Notes: a model not told the origin generated them from the sequence alone. Positions 27,262-36,230 are shown, counted from the first letter of the stretch. The stretch: 64,000 nucleotides of DNA from Comamonas odontotermitis (GCF_014207855.1 NZ_JACHKZ010000019.1:1-64000), one strand, 5' to 3'. Program-made: numbers and translations.

Positions 27262-28596
27262 TCAAGCGGCATTGCCGGCATCGGCGCGCGCCTTGTCCAG
27301 TCGCAACATGCGGGTGCTGACAAAACCATAGAGCGTGAACCCGACGATGGTTGCCAACCCGCCCAGCATCAGGGCCTCAGTGCCTGAGCTGTATAGCGCC
27401 AGATAGCTGTAGGCAGCTGCTATCCAGGAGATGATGTTGACGAACAAGGCTTTCTTGGGCGGCACGCCAGCAACTTTCTGGATGGTCATCAACGCCGCCA
27501 TCGACATGATGTAGGGCACGATGTTCGTGACGACGGCCAGATTCACCAACTTGTCGAACTGCTTGGTCAAATCCGGGCTCATCGTGAGCAGGGCCAGACC
27601 CGTTTGTGCCGCAAGCAAGATCAGCATGGCAACAATGGGCGTACCGGCCTTGTTCACCTTTGCAAAAACCGGCAGGAAATAACCCGTGTCAGCAGAACTC
27701 TTGAAGACCTGCGCAATGGTGAACTGCCAGCCCAACAGCGAGCCAATGCATGCAAGCACCATCAGCCCCATGACAATCTGGCCGACAACGGGTGTGAACA
27801 TATGGGCGAACACCAGTCCAAAAGGCGCTGTGGACGCTGCCAACTCAGGGTTGGAAACAATGCCGGCCATGACATTGGTTGATGCGATATAGATCACCGC
27901 AGCGCCAATGGTGCCCCCCAGAACGGCAATGGGAATGTTCTTTTCGGGATTTTCGACGGCATCGGCATTGGCACAAGCAGATTCCATGCCCAGAAATGCC
28001 CAGAGGGTGATTGCAACCGACGAGCTTGCCGCCTGAGCCAACGACAGATTGTGCGGATTCCATGCCTGCGCATAGGTAGCGGCGCTGAACCAGAACCAAC
28101 CGATAGTGGAAACCCCCGCTACAGGAAGAATGACACCCCAGACAGTGACACCGCCAATTTTGCCCGTCACGCCCGCCCCTCCAAAATTGGCGAAGGTGGT
28201 AATCCAAAGCAGTGCGATAGTGGCCAAACTAACGCCAACGGGGCTTAGCTGCACAGAAAATAGCTCGGTCAGATAACCTACGGCAGTAATTCCGATGGCG
28301 ACGTTTGCAATCAGCAAAGAGAAGCCATAGGTGTAATTCACCATATAGTTTCCTGAACGTCCAAAAGCGTATTCGGCGTACCCACCCATGCCACCGGACT
28401 TGCGACTGAGCATGCCGCACTGCGCAAATGCATATGCCAGCGCGAGAGAGCCCGTCGCGGTAATCAACCACGACAGAATGGAAATGGCGCCTACTTGCGC
28501 CAATTTGGTGGGTAGCAGCACAATGCCAGAACCCAGCATATTGACTGCTGTGAGCATGGTTAGCTGCGTAACCGTCATTTTTTTTGCCTGTGACAT
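27262..28596 (-). CDS. potE: PotE-like amino acid/polyamine antiporter
   Basis: A 444-residue APC-superfamily transporter with about 12 membrane helices. It matches remembered E. coli PotE almost throughout: VNMLGSGIVLLPTKLAQVG, CGMLSRKSGGMGGYAEYAFG, ITLWAFLGMESACANADAVE and GSLLGWQFTIAQVFKSS. PotE exchanges external ornithine for internal putrescine. Here it is the first gene of a two-gene unit with the decarboxylase, so together they would export amine, import amino acid and raise internal pH. AGGGACA serves as the ribosome-binding site. Substrate follows whatever the decarboxylase uses. Confidence 0.88.
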   Translation of the reverse strand: MSQAKKMTVTQLTMLTAVNMLGSGIVLLPTKLAQVGAISILSWLITATGSLALAYAFAQCGMLSRKSGGMGGYAEYAFGRSGNYMVNYTYGFSLLIANVAIGITAVGYLTELFSVQLSPVGVSLATIALLWITTFANFGGAGVTGKIGGVTVWGVILPVAGVSTIGWFWFSAATYAQAWNPHNLSLAQAASSSVAITLWAFLGMESACANADAVENPEKNIPIAVLGGTIGAAVIYIASTNVMAGIVSNPELAASTAPFGLVFAHMFTPVVGQIVMGLMVLACIGSLLGWQFTIAQVFKSSADTGYFLPVFAKVNKAGTPIVAMLILLAAQTGLALLTMSPDLTKQFDKLVNLAVVTNIVPYIMSMAALMTIQKVAGVPPKKALFVNIISWIAAAYSYLALYSSGTEALMLGGLATIVGFTLYGFVSTRMLRLDKARADAGNAA

Positions 28597-29280
28597 CTTT
28601 GTCCCTATCTCTAATGATTAAAAACTACACTCGGCGTCAAATAGCAAAGGAAGAAAATCATTTCAAAATATCATCCATATAAAATCAATAACCAATTTTA
28701 ATTCATATTAATTTCATTAATTTCTATTAATATAAACTAAAACAATAGATTAATTAAATCAACAAAGAAAATTATTTAGATTTAATTAAAAAATCTACAG
28801 TTTTCAATTTATGAACGTTTGCAATCAGGTTAATCCCTTTATGCTTCATTTATACTGAAAATACTGTTGTTTTTTTGATGCATTTGATTCAAATCAATGA
28901 TTGACAATTGAGTTGAATAGAAATATTTAATAAATATCATCCAACTCGAATTCACTGAGATAATTTTCGCCCTTCCCGGTGAATTCACCCCAAGAGGAAT
29001 GGGAGTCTTTGTATGGTTTGCTGCCGCAGATCCCCCTCTCCAGAACTTGGAGCCGGTACCAGGCTTGGAGGCAATACACGACTGGGCCACAGCAAGATTG
29101 AACGCCCCAAAGAAGCATTGCTGAGCGACTGGCACCACGAATCCTGCTCTTGCCTCTTGCATTGGTGGTCAGCAAGGCGTCATAAGCAGGCCTTAGCAGC
29201 AGGGGGTTACGGCGCGTCACGCATCCACAAAACATGCAGATCCGCTATGCGCCCAATGGGCTGGGGATCGGGAGCCGCCA
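28597..29280. other. AT-rich leader of potE, no gene recognised
   Basis: The part from 28620 to about 28960 is strikingly AT-rich, with repeated ATTAAT and AATTAA words, and lies directly upstream of potE. It probably holds the promoter and regulator sites for the acid-inducible pair. From 28960 to 29280 the composition returns to normal. Short open frames here have no family features and I take them as spurious. Confidence 0.45.
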
Positions 29281-29281
29281 G

Positions 29282-29317
29282 AAAAAACAAAAGGACGCGG
29301 CTTCCTTTGAAGCCACG
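29282..29317 (-). terminator. Terminator after the tRNA-Pro-like sequence
   Basis: A hairpin at 29296-29317 (GCGGCTTC against GAAGCC-x-CGC with one mismatch) is followed on the minus strand by a T-rich tail at 29282-29292. It stands just 3' of the decayed tRNA, as the two terminators below stand 3' of the intact tRNA genes. Confidence 0.7.
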
Positions 29318-29330
29318 CCCTCACCATGCG

Positions 29331-29407
29331 TGGTCGGGTGGGTGGGATTCGAACTCGTGCACTCTGCATCCGATGGCAGGTGCACGGCCAGACTGGGGCG
29401 CAGTCCG
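29331..29407 (-). pseudogene. Decayed tRNA-Pro-like gene
   Basis: The minus strand ends in GAGTTCGAATCCC ... CCGACCA, as in the two tRNA-Pro genes nearby, and shares CAGTCTGG in the D-loop region. The anticodon region keeps CTGC/GCAG arms, with CGG in an enlarged loop, suggesting a former proline tRNA of CGG type. The acceptor stem does not pair and the T stem has several mismatches, so a working cloverleaf cannot be drawn. A terminator follows. It could be a pseudogene or an altered integration-site remnant. Confidence 0.5.
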
Positions 29408-29508
29408 GCGAACGGATCATCCCAAGAGCCTGTTCAAAGCCTCCTCATATCCATGGCTCATAGCTGTATGGATCCCTCACCGAATAAGACCCGACAGAGC
29501 TCGCCATG

Positions 29509-29540
29509 AAAAAACCCGCTGCAATCGCTTGCAGCGGGTT
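29509..29540 (-). terminator. Terminator of the first tRNA-Pro gene
   Basis: A perfect 12-bp stem (29513-29524 and 29529-29540) with a TCGC loop. On the minus strand it runs into a T-run at 29509-29514. It lies 8 bp past the 3' CCA of the tRNA. Confidence 0.88.
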
Positions 29541-29548
29541 TTCAATAA

Positions 29549-29625
29549 TGGTCGGAGCGGCGGGATTCGAACTCGCGACCCTCTGCTCCCAAAGCAGATG
29601 CGCTACCAGACTGCGCTACGCTCCG
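29549..29625 (-). tRNA. tRNA-Pro (anticodon TGG), copy 1
   Basis: 77 nt including an encoded CCA. The acceptor arms CGGAGCG/CGCTCCG pair fully. D arm GCGC/GCGC encloses AGTCTGGTA, the anticodon arm TCTGC/GCAGA encloses TTTGGGA with TGG, and the T loop is TTCGAAT. It is identical to the copy 194 bp away. It decodes CCN proline codons, mainly CCA and CCG. Confidence 0.95.
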
Positions 29626-29701
29626 ACAAGCCGTTATTCTAAACGCTGCAAAGCGGTCAAAAACCGAAATTGCAGCCTGATCTTCAAAAAATATGAAAAA
29701 G

Positions 29702-29733
29702 AAAAAACCCGTTGCAATGGCTTACAACGGGTT
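29702..29733 (-). terminator. Terminator of the second tRNA-Pro gene
   Basis: A 9-bp stem AACCCGTTG/CAACGGGTT (29706-29714 and 29725-29733) is followed on the minus strand by a T-run. It sits 9 bp beyond the CCA end of the second tRNA-Pro gene. Its sequence differs from the terminator of the first copy, so the two tRNAs were not simply duplicated with unchanged flanks. Confidence 0.82.
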
Positions 29734-29742
29734 TTCAATGAA

Positions 29743-29819
29743 TGGTCGGAGCGGCGGGATTCGAACTCGCGACCCTCTGCTCCCAAAGCAGATGCGCTAC
29801 CAGACTGCGCTACGCTCCG
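29743..29819 (-). tRNA. tRNA-Pro (anticodon TGG), copy 2
   Basis: Identical over 77 nt to the tRNA-Pro gene at 29549-29625, with encoded CCA and the same TTTGGGA anticodon loop. Each copy has its own terminator, so the two may be separate transcription units. Confidence 0.95.
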
Positions 29820-29951
29820 ACATGTGATGATTGTAACCAGCTTCTGGACTGCTTTTGGGAAAAACTGCCACAATTTTTGCAGCAGGCTTTGCAGTACTGG
29901 TTTGCGCTACAGGCCAAAAAGACTCAAATTCTTCTGGCACTGCAACTTGCA

Positions 29952-30203
29952 TTAACGGTTGGTGGCTGGAGCCGGGCCGCGACCAGGCAGGTGACGGAAC
30001 GTGATGCGGCCCTTGGTCAGGTCGTAGGGCGACATCTCCAGCGACACCTTATCACCCGCCAGAATGCGGATGTGGTGCTTGCGCATCTTGCCACCCGTGT
30101 ATGCAATCAGTTCGTGGCCGTTGTCCAGAGTCACGCGAAAGCGCGAATCGGGCAACACTTCGGTCACAGAGCCTTGCATCTCGATCAGTTCTTCTTTAGC
30201 CAT
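29952..30203 (-). CDS. infA: Translation initiation factor IF-1
   Basis: An 83-residue OB-fold protein starting [18 protein letters not shown], with the IF-1 landmarks [38 protein letters not shown] and FRH. It binds the ribosomal A site during initiation. It is about ten residues longer than the usual 72-residue IF-1 because of a short basic tail ([12 protein letters not shown]). Beta-proteobacteria often have two infA genes; the gene stands alone here and not in a ribosomal protein operon, so it is probably the second copy. Confidence 0.93.
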   Translation of the reverse strand: MAKEELIEMQGSVTEVLPDSRFRVTLDNGHELIAYTGGKMRKHHIRILAGDKVSLEMSPYDLTKGRITFRHLPGRGPAPATNR

Positions 30204-30545
30204 AAAAGTCGGTGAATCCTTGTCCTAGTTGTGCAGTACAGCGCCTGCTCCGTTGCGGGTTTGCCAGCTGACTCTCTACCAGCCAAGCCATCTAACATGG
30301 CTGAGGCAGTCAACGGATACGGCTTGGTCTAAAGCATTCATGGCCGCTCGCGGACTGGTGCAGTGGGCCCCCGAATCCGTCTTGCAGGCACTGGAACTAC
30401 GCCGTACGCTGCCGCACTCCTAAATGCATTAGTTTGCAAAGCCCGCTATTGTACTATGCATGCAGTTTTTATGCATGCACGCCATGTGGCATGACCGTTT
30501 TGGTATTTGATTTTTCAGTCTTTTGCCTGCGAACTGTGCGGCAAT
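30204..30545. other. Intergenic region with paired TGCATGCA palindromes
   Basis: This 342-bp gap holds no gene I can support. It contains the infA promoter on one side and, at 30457-30464 and 30472-30479, two copies of the palindrome TGCATGCA separated by 7 nt. The pair lies about 70-90 bp before the next gene and could be a regulator site. A short open frame at 30229-30423 has no recognisable features. Confidence 0.4.
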
Positions 30546-31346
30546 ATGGCCATACACCCCACTCCTATGCGCAATTCCCTTGATTTCAGTTCCTGGCAAT
30601 CGCTGCTGTCAACCGTGCTGGGGCTGTTGTTTGTCACCCTGTTGATGCTGGGCATCCGGCTGGTGTTCATGCAGACCGTGCAGCGCAAGCGCGAGCGGGA
30701 AAACCGCCAGATCAATGAGCGGCTCAAGACCTTGATTGCGGCGTACAAGACGCTGGGCAGCTCATTCACCGGCGAGCTGTCAGTCGATCCAAGCCACCTG
30801 AAGGAGCTGCGGGCCTTGAATGACGCAGAGGAGGCCCCCGCTCAAGATTGGGAAGCATTCAAGGCCCAGACGGAGCGCCGCAGGCGCATGCGCGATGCCG
30901 TGGAGGCCGCGCTGTCGGACATCATCCTCCTGGGCACAGAGGAGCAAGTGGCGCTTGCCGCCCGTGCCGCGCAAGACATGGTGGCAGGCCGCGCCGTGCG
31001 CACGAGCGAGCTGGTGGTGTCGCTGCGCAACTTCATCCGGCAGGCGCTTGATCTGGAGGCTATTGCCGAGTCCGTCGCCATTCCCGAACAAGGCCCACAG
31101 CGCATTGCGGCCGGGGGTGGCCCGGGCAAGCGTGGCGCTGGCACTGCTGCCAGCAGCGGCCCAGGCGCTGGCGGAAGTAAAGGCGGCAGCGGAAATGGAG
31201 GCGCCATGGGCGCTGGCGGTTTGGCCGTTGGCGCAGGTGCAGGGGTACATGCCGCCAGCACAGCGCCGTCGGACGGTGTCCAAACCCCTGCGACACCTGC
31301 GGCGCGAGAGACCGACCCTCTGGCTTGGGTTGATAATCCGCGTTAA
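30546..31346 (+). CDS. Single-pass membrane protein with Gly-rich tail, unknown function
   Basis: 266 residues from the ATG giving MAIHPTPMRN; a TTG 13 codons earlier and an ATG seven codons later are possible. One hydrophobic helix (about residues 15-42) is followed by a basic RKRERENRQ stretch, a coiled-coil-like cytoplasmic region, and then a long Gly/Ala/Ser-rich low-complexity segment ending in TDPLAWVDNPR. The middle (RMRDAVEAALSDIILLGTEEQVALAARAAQDMV) is regular amphipathic helix. I do not recognise a named family and assign no function. Confidence 0.65.
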   Translation: MAIHPTPMRNSLDFSSWQSLLSTVLGLLFVTLLMLGIRLVFMQTVQRKRERENRQINERLKTLIAAYKTLGSSFTGELSVDPSHLKELRALNDAEEAPAQDWEAFKAQTERRRRMRDAVEAALSDIILLGTEEQVALAARAAQDMVAGRAVRTSELVVSLRNFIRQALDLEAIAESVAIPEQGPQRIAAGGGPGKRGAGTAASSGPGAGGSKGGSGNGGAMGAGGLAVGAGAGVHAASTAPSDGVQTPATPAARETDPLAWVDNPR

Positions 31347-31369
31347 GGAACCCCTGCAACCTGCGTTTC

Positions 31370-31858
31370 ATGACCATGACTGCCCTATCTCCCCGCTACT
31401 GGCTGATGAAGAACGAGCCAGACGAGTATTCGATTGACCACGCGCTGGCGGCGCCCCAGCAGACCATTGCCTGGGATGGGGTGCGCAACTACCAGGCGCG
31501 CAATTTCATGCGCGATGACATGCAGGTGGGCGATGGGGTGCTGTATTGGCATTCCAGCTGCGCCGAGCCCGGCATCTACGGCATTGCCCGCATTGCAGGT
31601 AATTTGCGCACCGACGACAGCCAGTTCGACCCCGCTTCGCCCTACTTCGACCCCAAATGCAGCCCGGATAAACCGCGCTGGTTGATGCTGGATGTGCAGG
31701 CCCTGCGCAAGGTGGGGCCCATTACGGTTGCAACACTGTGCCAGTATCCGCAGCTCGAAGACATGCGCGTGCTGCAAAAGGGCAACCGCCTTTCGATCAC
31801 TCCTGTGGATGCGCGCCACTGGGATTTCATCATGCGATTGATCGAGGGCCGCGTCTGA
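31370..31858 (+). CDS. EVE-domain (PUA-like) protein
   Basis: 162 residues covering one complete EVE domain: RYWLMKNEPDEYSIDHAL, WDGVRNYQARNFMRDDMQVGD and LYWHSSCAEPGIYGIARI, with a closing LRKVGPITVATL and helix. EVE proteins adopt a PUA-like fold, and some bind modified bases in DNA or RNA. Bacterial single-domain members are widespread and mostly unstudied. The gene begins 23 bp after the membrane-protein gene and may be co-transcribed. Confidence 0.9.
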   Translation: MTMTALSPRYWLMKNEPDEYSIDHALAAPQQTIAWDGVRNYQARNFMRDDMQVGDGVLYWHSSCAEPGIYGIARIAGNLRTDDSQFDPASPYFDPKCSPDKPRWLMLDVQALRKVGPITVATLCQYPQLEDMRVLQKGNRLSITPVDARHWDFIMRLIEGRV

Positions 31859-32065
31859 ACCTGGCTGGCCCCAAGCTAGGCAGCGCATTGCCCCCAGACC
31901 CAGGTACGCGGTCTTCCCTTCCCCGCGCGCCTGAAAAAGACCCCAACCATATCCAGCACGAGCATGAGAATACGCCACGCATGGGGGTAGAGCGCGAGGC
32001 AACTTCCACCATGCAGCCAGTCCCGTTCATGGGGGCGGCACTTTCAGCCGCTATGCTTGCAAGCC

Positions 32066-33319
32066 ATGACCGCCGCCGCTGCTCCACACCAACCTATTGA
32101 TACCGGGCCACCGCGCCATGGCGCCTGGCAGGTGTTCTGGGTGTTTCTGCAGCTGGGGCTGACCTCGTTTGGCGGGCCGGTCGCGCATCTGGGTTATTTT
32201 CGCCAAGCCCTGGTGGTGCAGCGCCAGTGGCTCACCGATGCCCAGTATGCCGATCTGGTGGGGCTGTGCCAGTTTCTGCCCGGGCCCGCCAGCAGCCAAG
32301 TAGGCATGGCATTGGGCTTGATGCGCGCCGGGTGGCGTGGCTGCCTTGCCGCCTGGCTGGGCTTTACCATGCCCAGCGCTGTCGCCTTGATGGGCCTGGC
32401 TGCGGGCCTGAATCATTGGCCGCACCTGGCAGACAGCGCCATCGTGCACGGGCTCAAACTGGTGGCCGTCGCGGTAGTGGCGCATGCGGTCTGGGGCATG
32501 TGGCGCAATCTCTGCAAAGGCTGGCTGCGCAAGTGCCTGGCGGTTGGCAGCGCAATCCTGTTGCTGGCATGGCCTGGGGCAGCGCTTCAAGTGCTGGTAC
32601 TTGCCATGGGTGGGCTGGTGGGATGGCGCTTTCTGCGCGCGCCGCCTGGCACGGCGCAGCAAGCGGGCCCTGCATTGTCGCTGCCACTGGGCCGCACGGC
32701 GGGGTTGAGCCTGTTGCTGCTGTGCGGGCTGCTGCTGTTGTGTTTGCCGGTTGCCGCGCAGATGTGGCCCAACGTTGCCATGCGGGCGTTTGCGGCCTTC
32801 TACCAGGCTGGTGCGCTGGTATTTGGCGGTGGCCATGTGGTGCTGCCATTGCTGCAGGCCAGCGTTGTTTCCCCCGGCTGGGTGAGCGATGCCCAGTTTT
32901 TGACCGGCTATGCCGCCGCGCAGGCCGTACCCGGCCCCTTGTTCACGCTGGCAGCTTACCTGGGGGCGTTGCTTGCGCTGCCTGCGCCCTGGGCAGGCTG
33001 GGCTGGCGGCCTTTTGATGCTGGCCGCCATATTTCTGCCCGCCTTCTTGCTGGTGGCCGGCGCCCTGCCCTGGTGGCAGCGGCTGCGAGAAAACCTCGCG
33101 GCGCAGCGCGCGCTGGCGGGCATCAATGCGGCAGTGGTGGGTGTGCTGCTTGCTGCCTTTGTCCACCCGGTGTGGACCAGCGCCATCCGCCAGCCCAGCG
33201 ATGCATGCATTGCAGCCATTGCCTTTGCACTGCTGCAGTGGCTGCGGGTACCGCCTGTTGTGGTGGTGCTGCTGACTGCTCTGGCCGCCTGGGGCATGCA
33301 GCTATTGCATAATGCCTGA
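32066..33319 (+). CDS. chrA: Chromate transporter ChrA
   Basis: 417 residues from the ATG at 32066 (three codons inside the longest frame, which begins with TTG). It is a two-half CHR protein. The first half has FLQLGLTSFGGPVAHLGYFR, LVGLCQFLPGPASSQVG and MRAGWRGCLAAWLGFTMPSA. The second repeats the pattern as GALVFGGGHVVLPLLQ, FLTGYAAAQAVPGPLFT and AGGLLMLAAIFLPAFLL. About ten to twelve membrane helices are expected. ChrA exports chromate, giving resistance. No chrB regulator is adjacent. Confidence 0.92.
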   Translation: MTAAAAPHQPIDTGPPRHGAWQVFWVFLQLGLTSFGGPVAHLGYFRQALVVQRQWLTDAQYADLVGLCQFLPGPASSQVGMALGLMRAGWRGCLAAWLGFTMPSAVALMGLAAGLNHWPHLADSAIVHGLKLVAVAVVAHAVWGMWRNLCKGWLRKCLAVGSAILLLAWPGAALQVLVLAMGGLVGWRFLRAPPGTAQQAGPALSLPLGRTAGLSLLLLCGLLLLCLPVAAQMWPNVAMRAFAAFYQAGALVFGGGHVVLPLLQASVVSPGWVSDAQFLTGYAAAQAVPGPLFTLAAYLGALLALPAPWAGWAGGLLMLAAIFLPAFLLVAGALPWWQRLRENLAAQRALAGINAAVVGVLLAAFVHPVWTSAIRQPSDACIAAIAFALLQWLRVPPVVVVLLTALAAWGMQLLHNA

Positions 33320-33345
33320 AGTGACCGCGGGTGCCCATCCAATAA

Positions 33346-33371
33346 GCGCCTACAGCTATTGATTTGATACC
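33346..33371. repeat. Short dispersed ATAGCT-family repeat
   Basis: The sequence around GCGCCTACAGCTATTGATTT resembles half of the ATAGCTGCTGGCGC-type intergenic element seen more completely at 59358-59392. It lies in the gap between chrA and the DUF2322 gene. Assignment is by resemblance only. Confidence 0.4.
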
Positions 33372-33396
33372 GATCTGCTTTTCAAGGACAACGACC

Positions 33397-33711
33397 ATGG
33401 CTTTTGCCGACAACCTCAAGACCCTGCCCTCCATTGCCCATGTTGCCGAGCTGCAGCTGATCGATGCGGACGGCAACCTGGCTGCAAGCATCCCCAACGC
33501 CCCGGGCAAGGCAGGCTCGGTCACCGTCTACAACGCGCTGGCGGCCAAGCATGGCAGCATCAATGTGGCGGCGGGCCAGGAAGGCCTGCAGCTGTTTGCC
33601 GAACACACCGAAGACGCCAAGGCACGCCCGGGCGCACACCCCAATATCGACCGCCTGCTGGAGGTGATCGCCACCGGCAAGGGCTATGCGGTAAAAGTGA
33701 TCGCAGCCTGA
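33397..33711 (+). CDS. DUF2322-family protein
   Basis: 104 residues from the ATG giving MAFADNLKTLPSI, which has AAGGA upstream; the frame runs 11 codons further without support. The sequence (LQLIDADGNLAASIPNAPGKAGSVTVYNALA, QEGLQLFAEHTEDAKARPGAHPNIDRLL) matches my memory of the small DUF2322 family found in proteobacteria. No function is known. It is soluble and stands alone. Confidence 0.72.
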   Translation: MAFADNLKTLPSIAHVAELQLIDADGNLAASIPNAPGKAGSVTVYNALAAKHGSINVAAGQEGLQLFAEHTEDAKARPGAHPNIDRLLEVIATGKGYAVKVIAA

Positions 33712-33799
33712 AAGGCTTCGCAGGCTGCGTCTGCCGGTCATCCAGTCTCCTGGGCCACTGCGCGCTTAGCGACGCAATTGTGGTCTGAGCGGCCCCGCC

Positions 33800-34918
33800 T
33801 TACTCCGTTCCGCGAAACCGCAGCGTGGACTGCCGTACCACCTCTGGCAACTGCTGTGCCTGGCTGTAGGCATCACGCAGGCGGCGGGCATCGTTCATGC
33901 CGTCGTTCACCGTCTTGCGCAGTTGCTGCAGGGCTTCGCGGCTGCCCTCGGGCACATGGCTCTGTATTTTCTGCATCGTGAGCAGAATATGCTCGCGCAG
34001 GCCAAACTGCTCGCTGGTGGCCGGATCTACATACGTGCCTTCCAGCCCGAAGCGGCATGCCTGGAAGCGGTTGTAGGTGTAGACCAGGTAATCGTCTTCC
34101 TGGGGCTCGAACGGGCTCTCGCTCAAAAACCAGCTGCCCAGCGCCTGCACATAGGCGGCCAGCGCCGCAGCCCGTTCGATGGACAGCGGGGTATCGAACA
34201 CCCGCACCTCCACCGTGCCAAACTCGGGCTTGGGGCGAATGTCCCAGTAGAAATCCTTCATGCTGTGGATCACGCCAGTGGCAGTCATCTTGTCGAAGTA
34301 GCGTTCAAAATCCTCCCAGTGCAGCGCAAACGGCGCGCGACCCGAGAGCGGAAACGCGAACACCGAATTGAGCCGTGCCGAATCGAACGCCGTATCCTGC
34401 CCCTGTACATAGGGGCTTGATGCCGACAGCGCAATGAAGTGCGGAATGTAGCGCGACAGCCGGTGCAGCATCAGCAACGCATCGTCGGCGCTCGGGCAGC
34501 CCACATGCACATGCTGGCCAAAAATGGTGAACTGTTTGGTCAGGTAACCATAGAGCGCCGTGATCTCCTTGAAGCGCGGCTTGTCGTAAATGCGCTGCTG
34601 GTGCCACTGCTGAAACGGATGCGTGCCGCCACCCGCCAGTGCGATATTGAGCCGGTTTGCGGCCTTGACCAGCGCGTCGCGTGTGGTCGTGAGCTGCTGC
34701 AGCGCGTCCTGCGCATCGCGGCAGATGCCGGTCGAAATCTCGATCATGCTCGTCGTCACCTCGGGCACGATCGAGCCAGGCACCTGCGCATTCTTGAGCA
34801 GGGCCAGCATATCGGGGGCATACGGCGTCAGGTTGTAGTGGTTGGTATTGACCAGCTGCAACTCCAGCTCCACGCCCAGCGTCAGCGCATCGGATTGTTG
34901 AAAGGCTTCAAGCGTCAT
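33800..34918 (-). CDS. ybdK: YbdK-type carboxylate-amine ligase (glutamate-cysteine ligase 2 family)
   Basis: A 372-residue GCS2-family enzyme: [13 protein letters not shown] at the start supplies the metal-binding Glu pair, followed by [42 protein letters not shown] and [13 protein letters not shown]. coli YbdK has weak gamma-glutamylcysteine synthetase activity; the natural reaction of most homologues is unknown. The ATG lies inside the 3' end of the antiporter gene (11-bp overlap), with AAGGAG as ribosome-binding site, so translation of the two is coupled. Confidence 0.9.
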   Translation of the reverse strand: MTLEAFQQSDALTLGVELELQLVNTNHYNLTPYAPDMLALLKNAQVPGSIVPEVTTSMIEISTGICRDAQDALQQLTTTRDALVKAANRLNIALAGGGTHPFQQWHQQRIYDKPRFKEITALYGYLTKQFTIFGQHVHVGCPSADDALLMLHRLSRYIPHFIALSASSPYVQGQDTAFDSARLNSVFAFPLSGRAPFALHWEDFERYFDKMTATGVIHSMKDFYWDIRPKPEFGTVEVRVFDTPLSIERAAALAAYVQALGSWFLSESPFEPQEDDYLVYTYNRFQACRFGLEGTYVDPATSEQFGLREHILLTMQKIQSHVPEGSREALQQLRKTVNDGMNDARRLRDAYSQAQQLPEVVRQSTLRFRGTE

Positions 34919-36230
34919 GGCGTTTCTCCTTGGCGTTCAGGGCAGACAGGCCAATGCCCCGGTGCGCCTCACCGCTGCGCCACAGGGCCAGCGATGCCAC
35001 CAGCACACCCAGCACCTCGCACAGCACCACCATGGGCAGCGCAATCGCCGTCAGTGCCCCTGCTACCCCTGCATTCACCGCCGCCCACTGCATGGCCAGC
35101 GCAGACGCCAGCACCAGCGCGAGGCCCGAGCTTGCCGATTGCGCGCAGGCCACTGGCCACTGCCGCTGCCACCCCAGGCCGGTACCCAGGCCCAGCAACA
35201 GCACGCCTCCCATCTTGCCCACCAGCCGGGCCAGCGCGGCAGCGGCAATCACGCTCACCAGGCCCACCGTTGGAACCACCTGACCCGCCATGCTGGCAAC
35301 CAGCACAAACATCAGCAGGCTCAGCATCGTATTGGCTGCCGTGAAGGCACTGGGCCATACCAGCGGCTTGGGGCTCATGTTGCGCAGCAACAAGCCGGCT
35401 ACCAGAAAGCCCAGTGCCGCAGAGCCACCCCAGCGCGTGGCCAGCAGGCTCACTGCCACCAGCGCAGCCAGCATATACAGCGCGGTTGAATCACTGCGAG
35501 ATGACTGCCAGCGCAGCACCGGCCACAGCGCCACCGTGGTCAATACGGCCCACAGCACCGTCAGCCCCAGGCTCAGCAGCAATTGGCCAAGCCCCATGGC
35601 TGTGAGCACCAGGCTGGCTTGGGCATCTTCCACCCCGGCGCCTGCTGCCGCGGCAGGCGACCAGGCAACAGTAATCACCAGGCCCAAAACCAGCGCATAC
35701 ACGCCGCTCAAAGTGGCCAGCAACAGGCTGCGGTCAGTGACGGCGCCGCTCGCACGCAAATCGGACACCACGCGCAGCAACACTGCGGGTGACGCCGCCA
35801 TGGCCACCACGCCAACGCCCAGCGACACGGCCCAGCCCATGCCCAGCAACTGCAACACCCCCGTTACCAACACCAGTGCAGCCACCGATTCCGCAAAGCT
35901 CTGCAGCAGCAACCAGGGCTGACGCAGCAACCAGGGCAGTGAAATCTGCGAGGCCGCCATCAACAGGCTGGTACCCACCGCCGTCTGCAGCAGCACCTGC
36001 GTGTTGCCCTGCAACGGCCAGGGCAGATCACCAAAGCCCAGCCAGCCTGCCAGCAGCCCCACCACCGTATAGCCCAGCAGGCGCGGAAAACCGCTGAGCC
36101 TGAACACCAGATGGCCCGCAATGGCAGCAGCGGCAACCAGCACGCACCAGCTCATCAGCGGGCCAGCGTGCGCATCCAGCCAACTGCCGATGTGCGGTGA
36201 AGGCAAGATCGGTAGGGAATTCGGAGCCAT
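34908..36230 (-). CDS. Cation:proton antiporter, CPA2-like
   Basis: A 440-residue, very hydrophobic protein with about 12-13 helices. [17 protein letters not shown] near the N-terminus is the typical first motif of Kef/CPA2 exchangers, and [16 protein letters not shown] repeats a similar motif mid-protein. A TrkA-N domain is absent, so it is the transport core only. It should exchange sodium or potassium for protons at the inner membrane. It overlaps ybdK by 11 bp and is the promoter-proximal gene. Confidence 0.8.
   Translation of the reverse strand: MAPNSLPILPSPHIGSWLDAHAGPLMSWCVLVAAAAIAGHLVFRLSGFPRLLGYTVVGLLAGWLGFGDLPWPLQGNTQVLLQTAVGTSLLMAASQISLPWLLRQPWLLLQSFAESVAALVLVTGVLQLLGMGWAVSLGVGVVAMAASPAVLLRVVSDLRASGAVTDRSLLLATLSGVYALVLGLVITVAWSPAAAAGAGVEDAQASLVLTAMGLGQLLLSLGLTVLWAVLTTVALWPVLRWQSSRSDSTALYMLAALVAVSLLATRWGGSAALGFLVAGLLLRNMSPKPLVWPSAFTAANTMLSLLMFVLVASMAGQVVPTVGLVSVIAAAALARLVGKMGGVLLLGLGTGLGWQRQWPVACAQSASSGLALVLASALAMQWAAVNAGVAGALTAIALPMVVLCEVLGVLVASLALWRSGEAHRGIGLSALNAKEKRHDA

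Noticed and set aside
29013-29955. Plus-strand open frames across the tRNA-Pro genes
   Set aside because: They read through tRNA genes and terminators; the repeated peptide they encode is just translated tRNA sequence.
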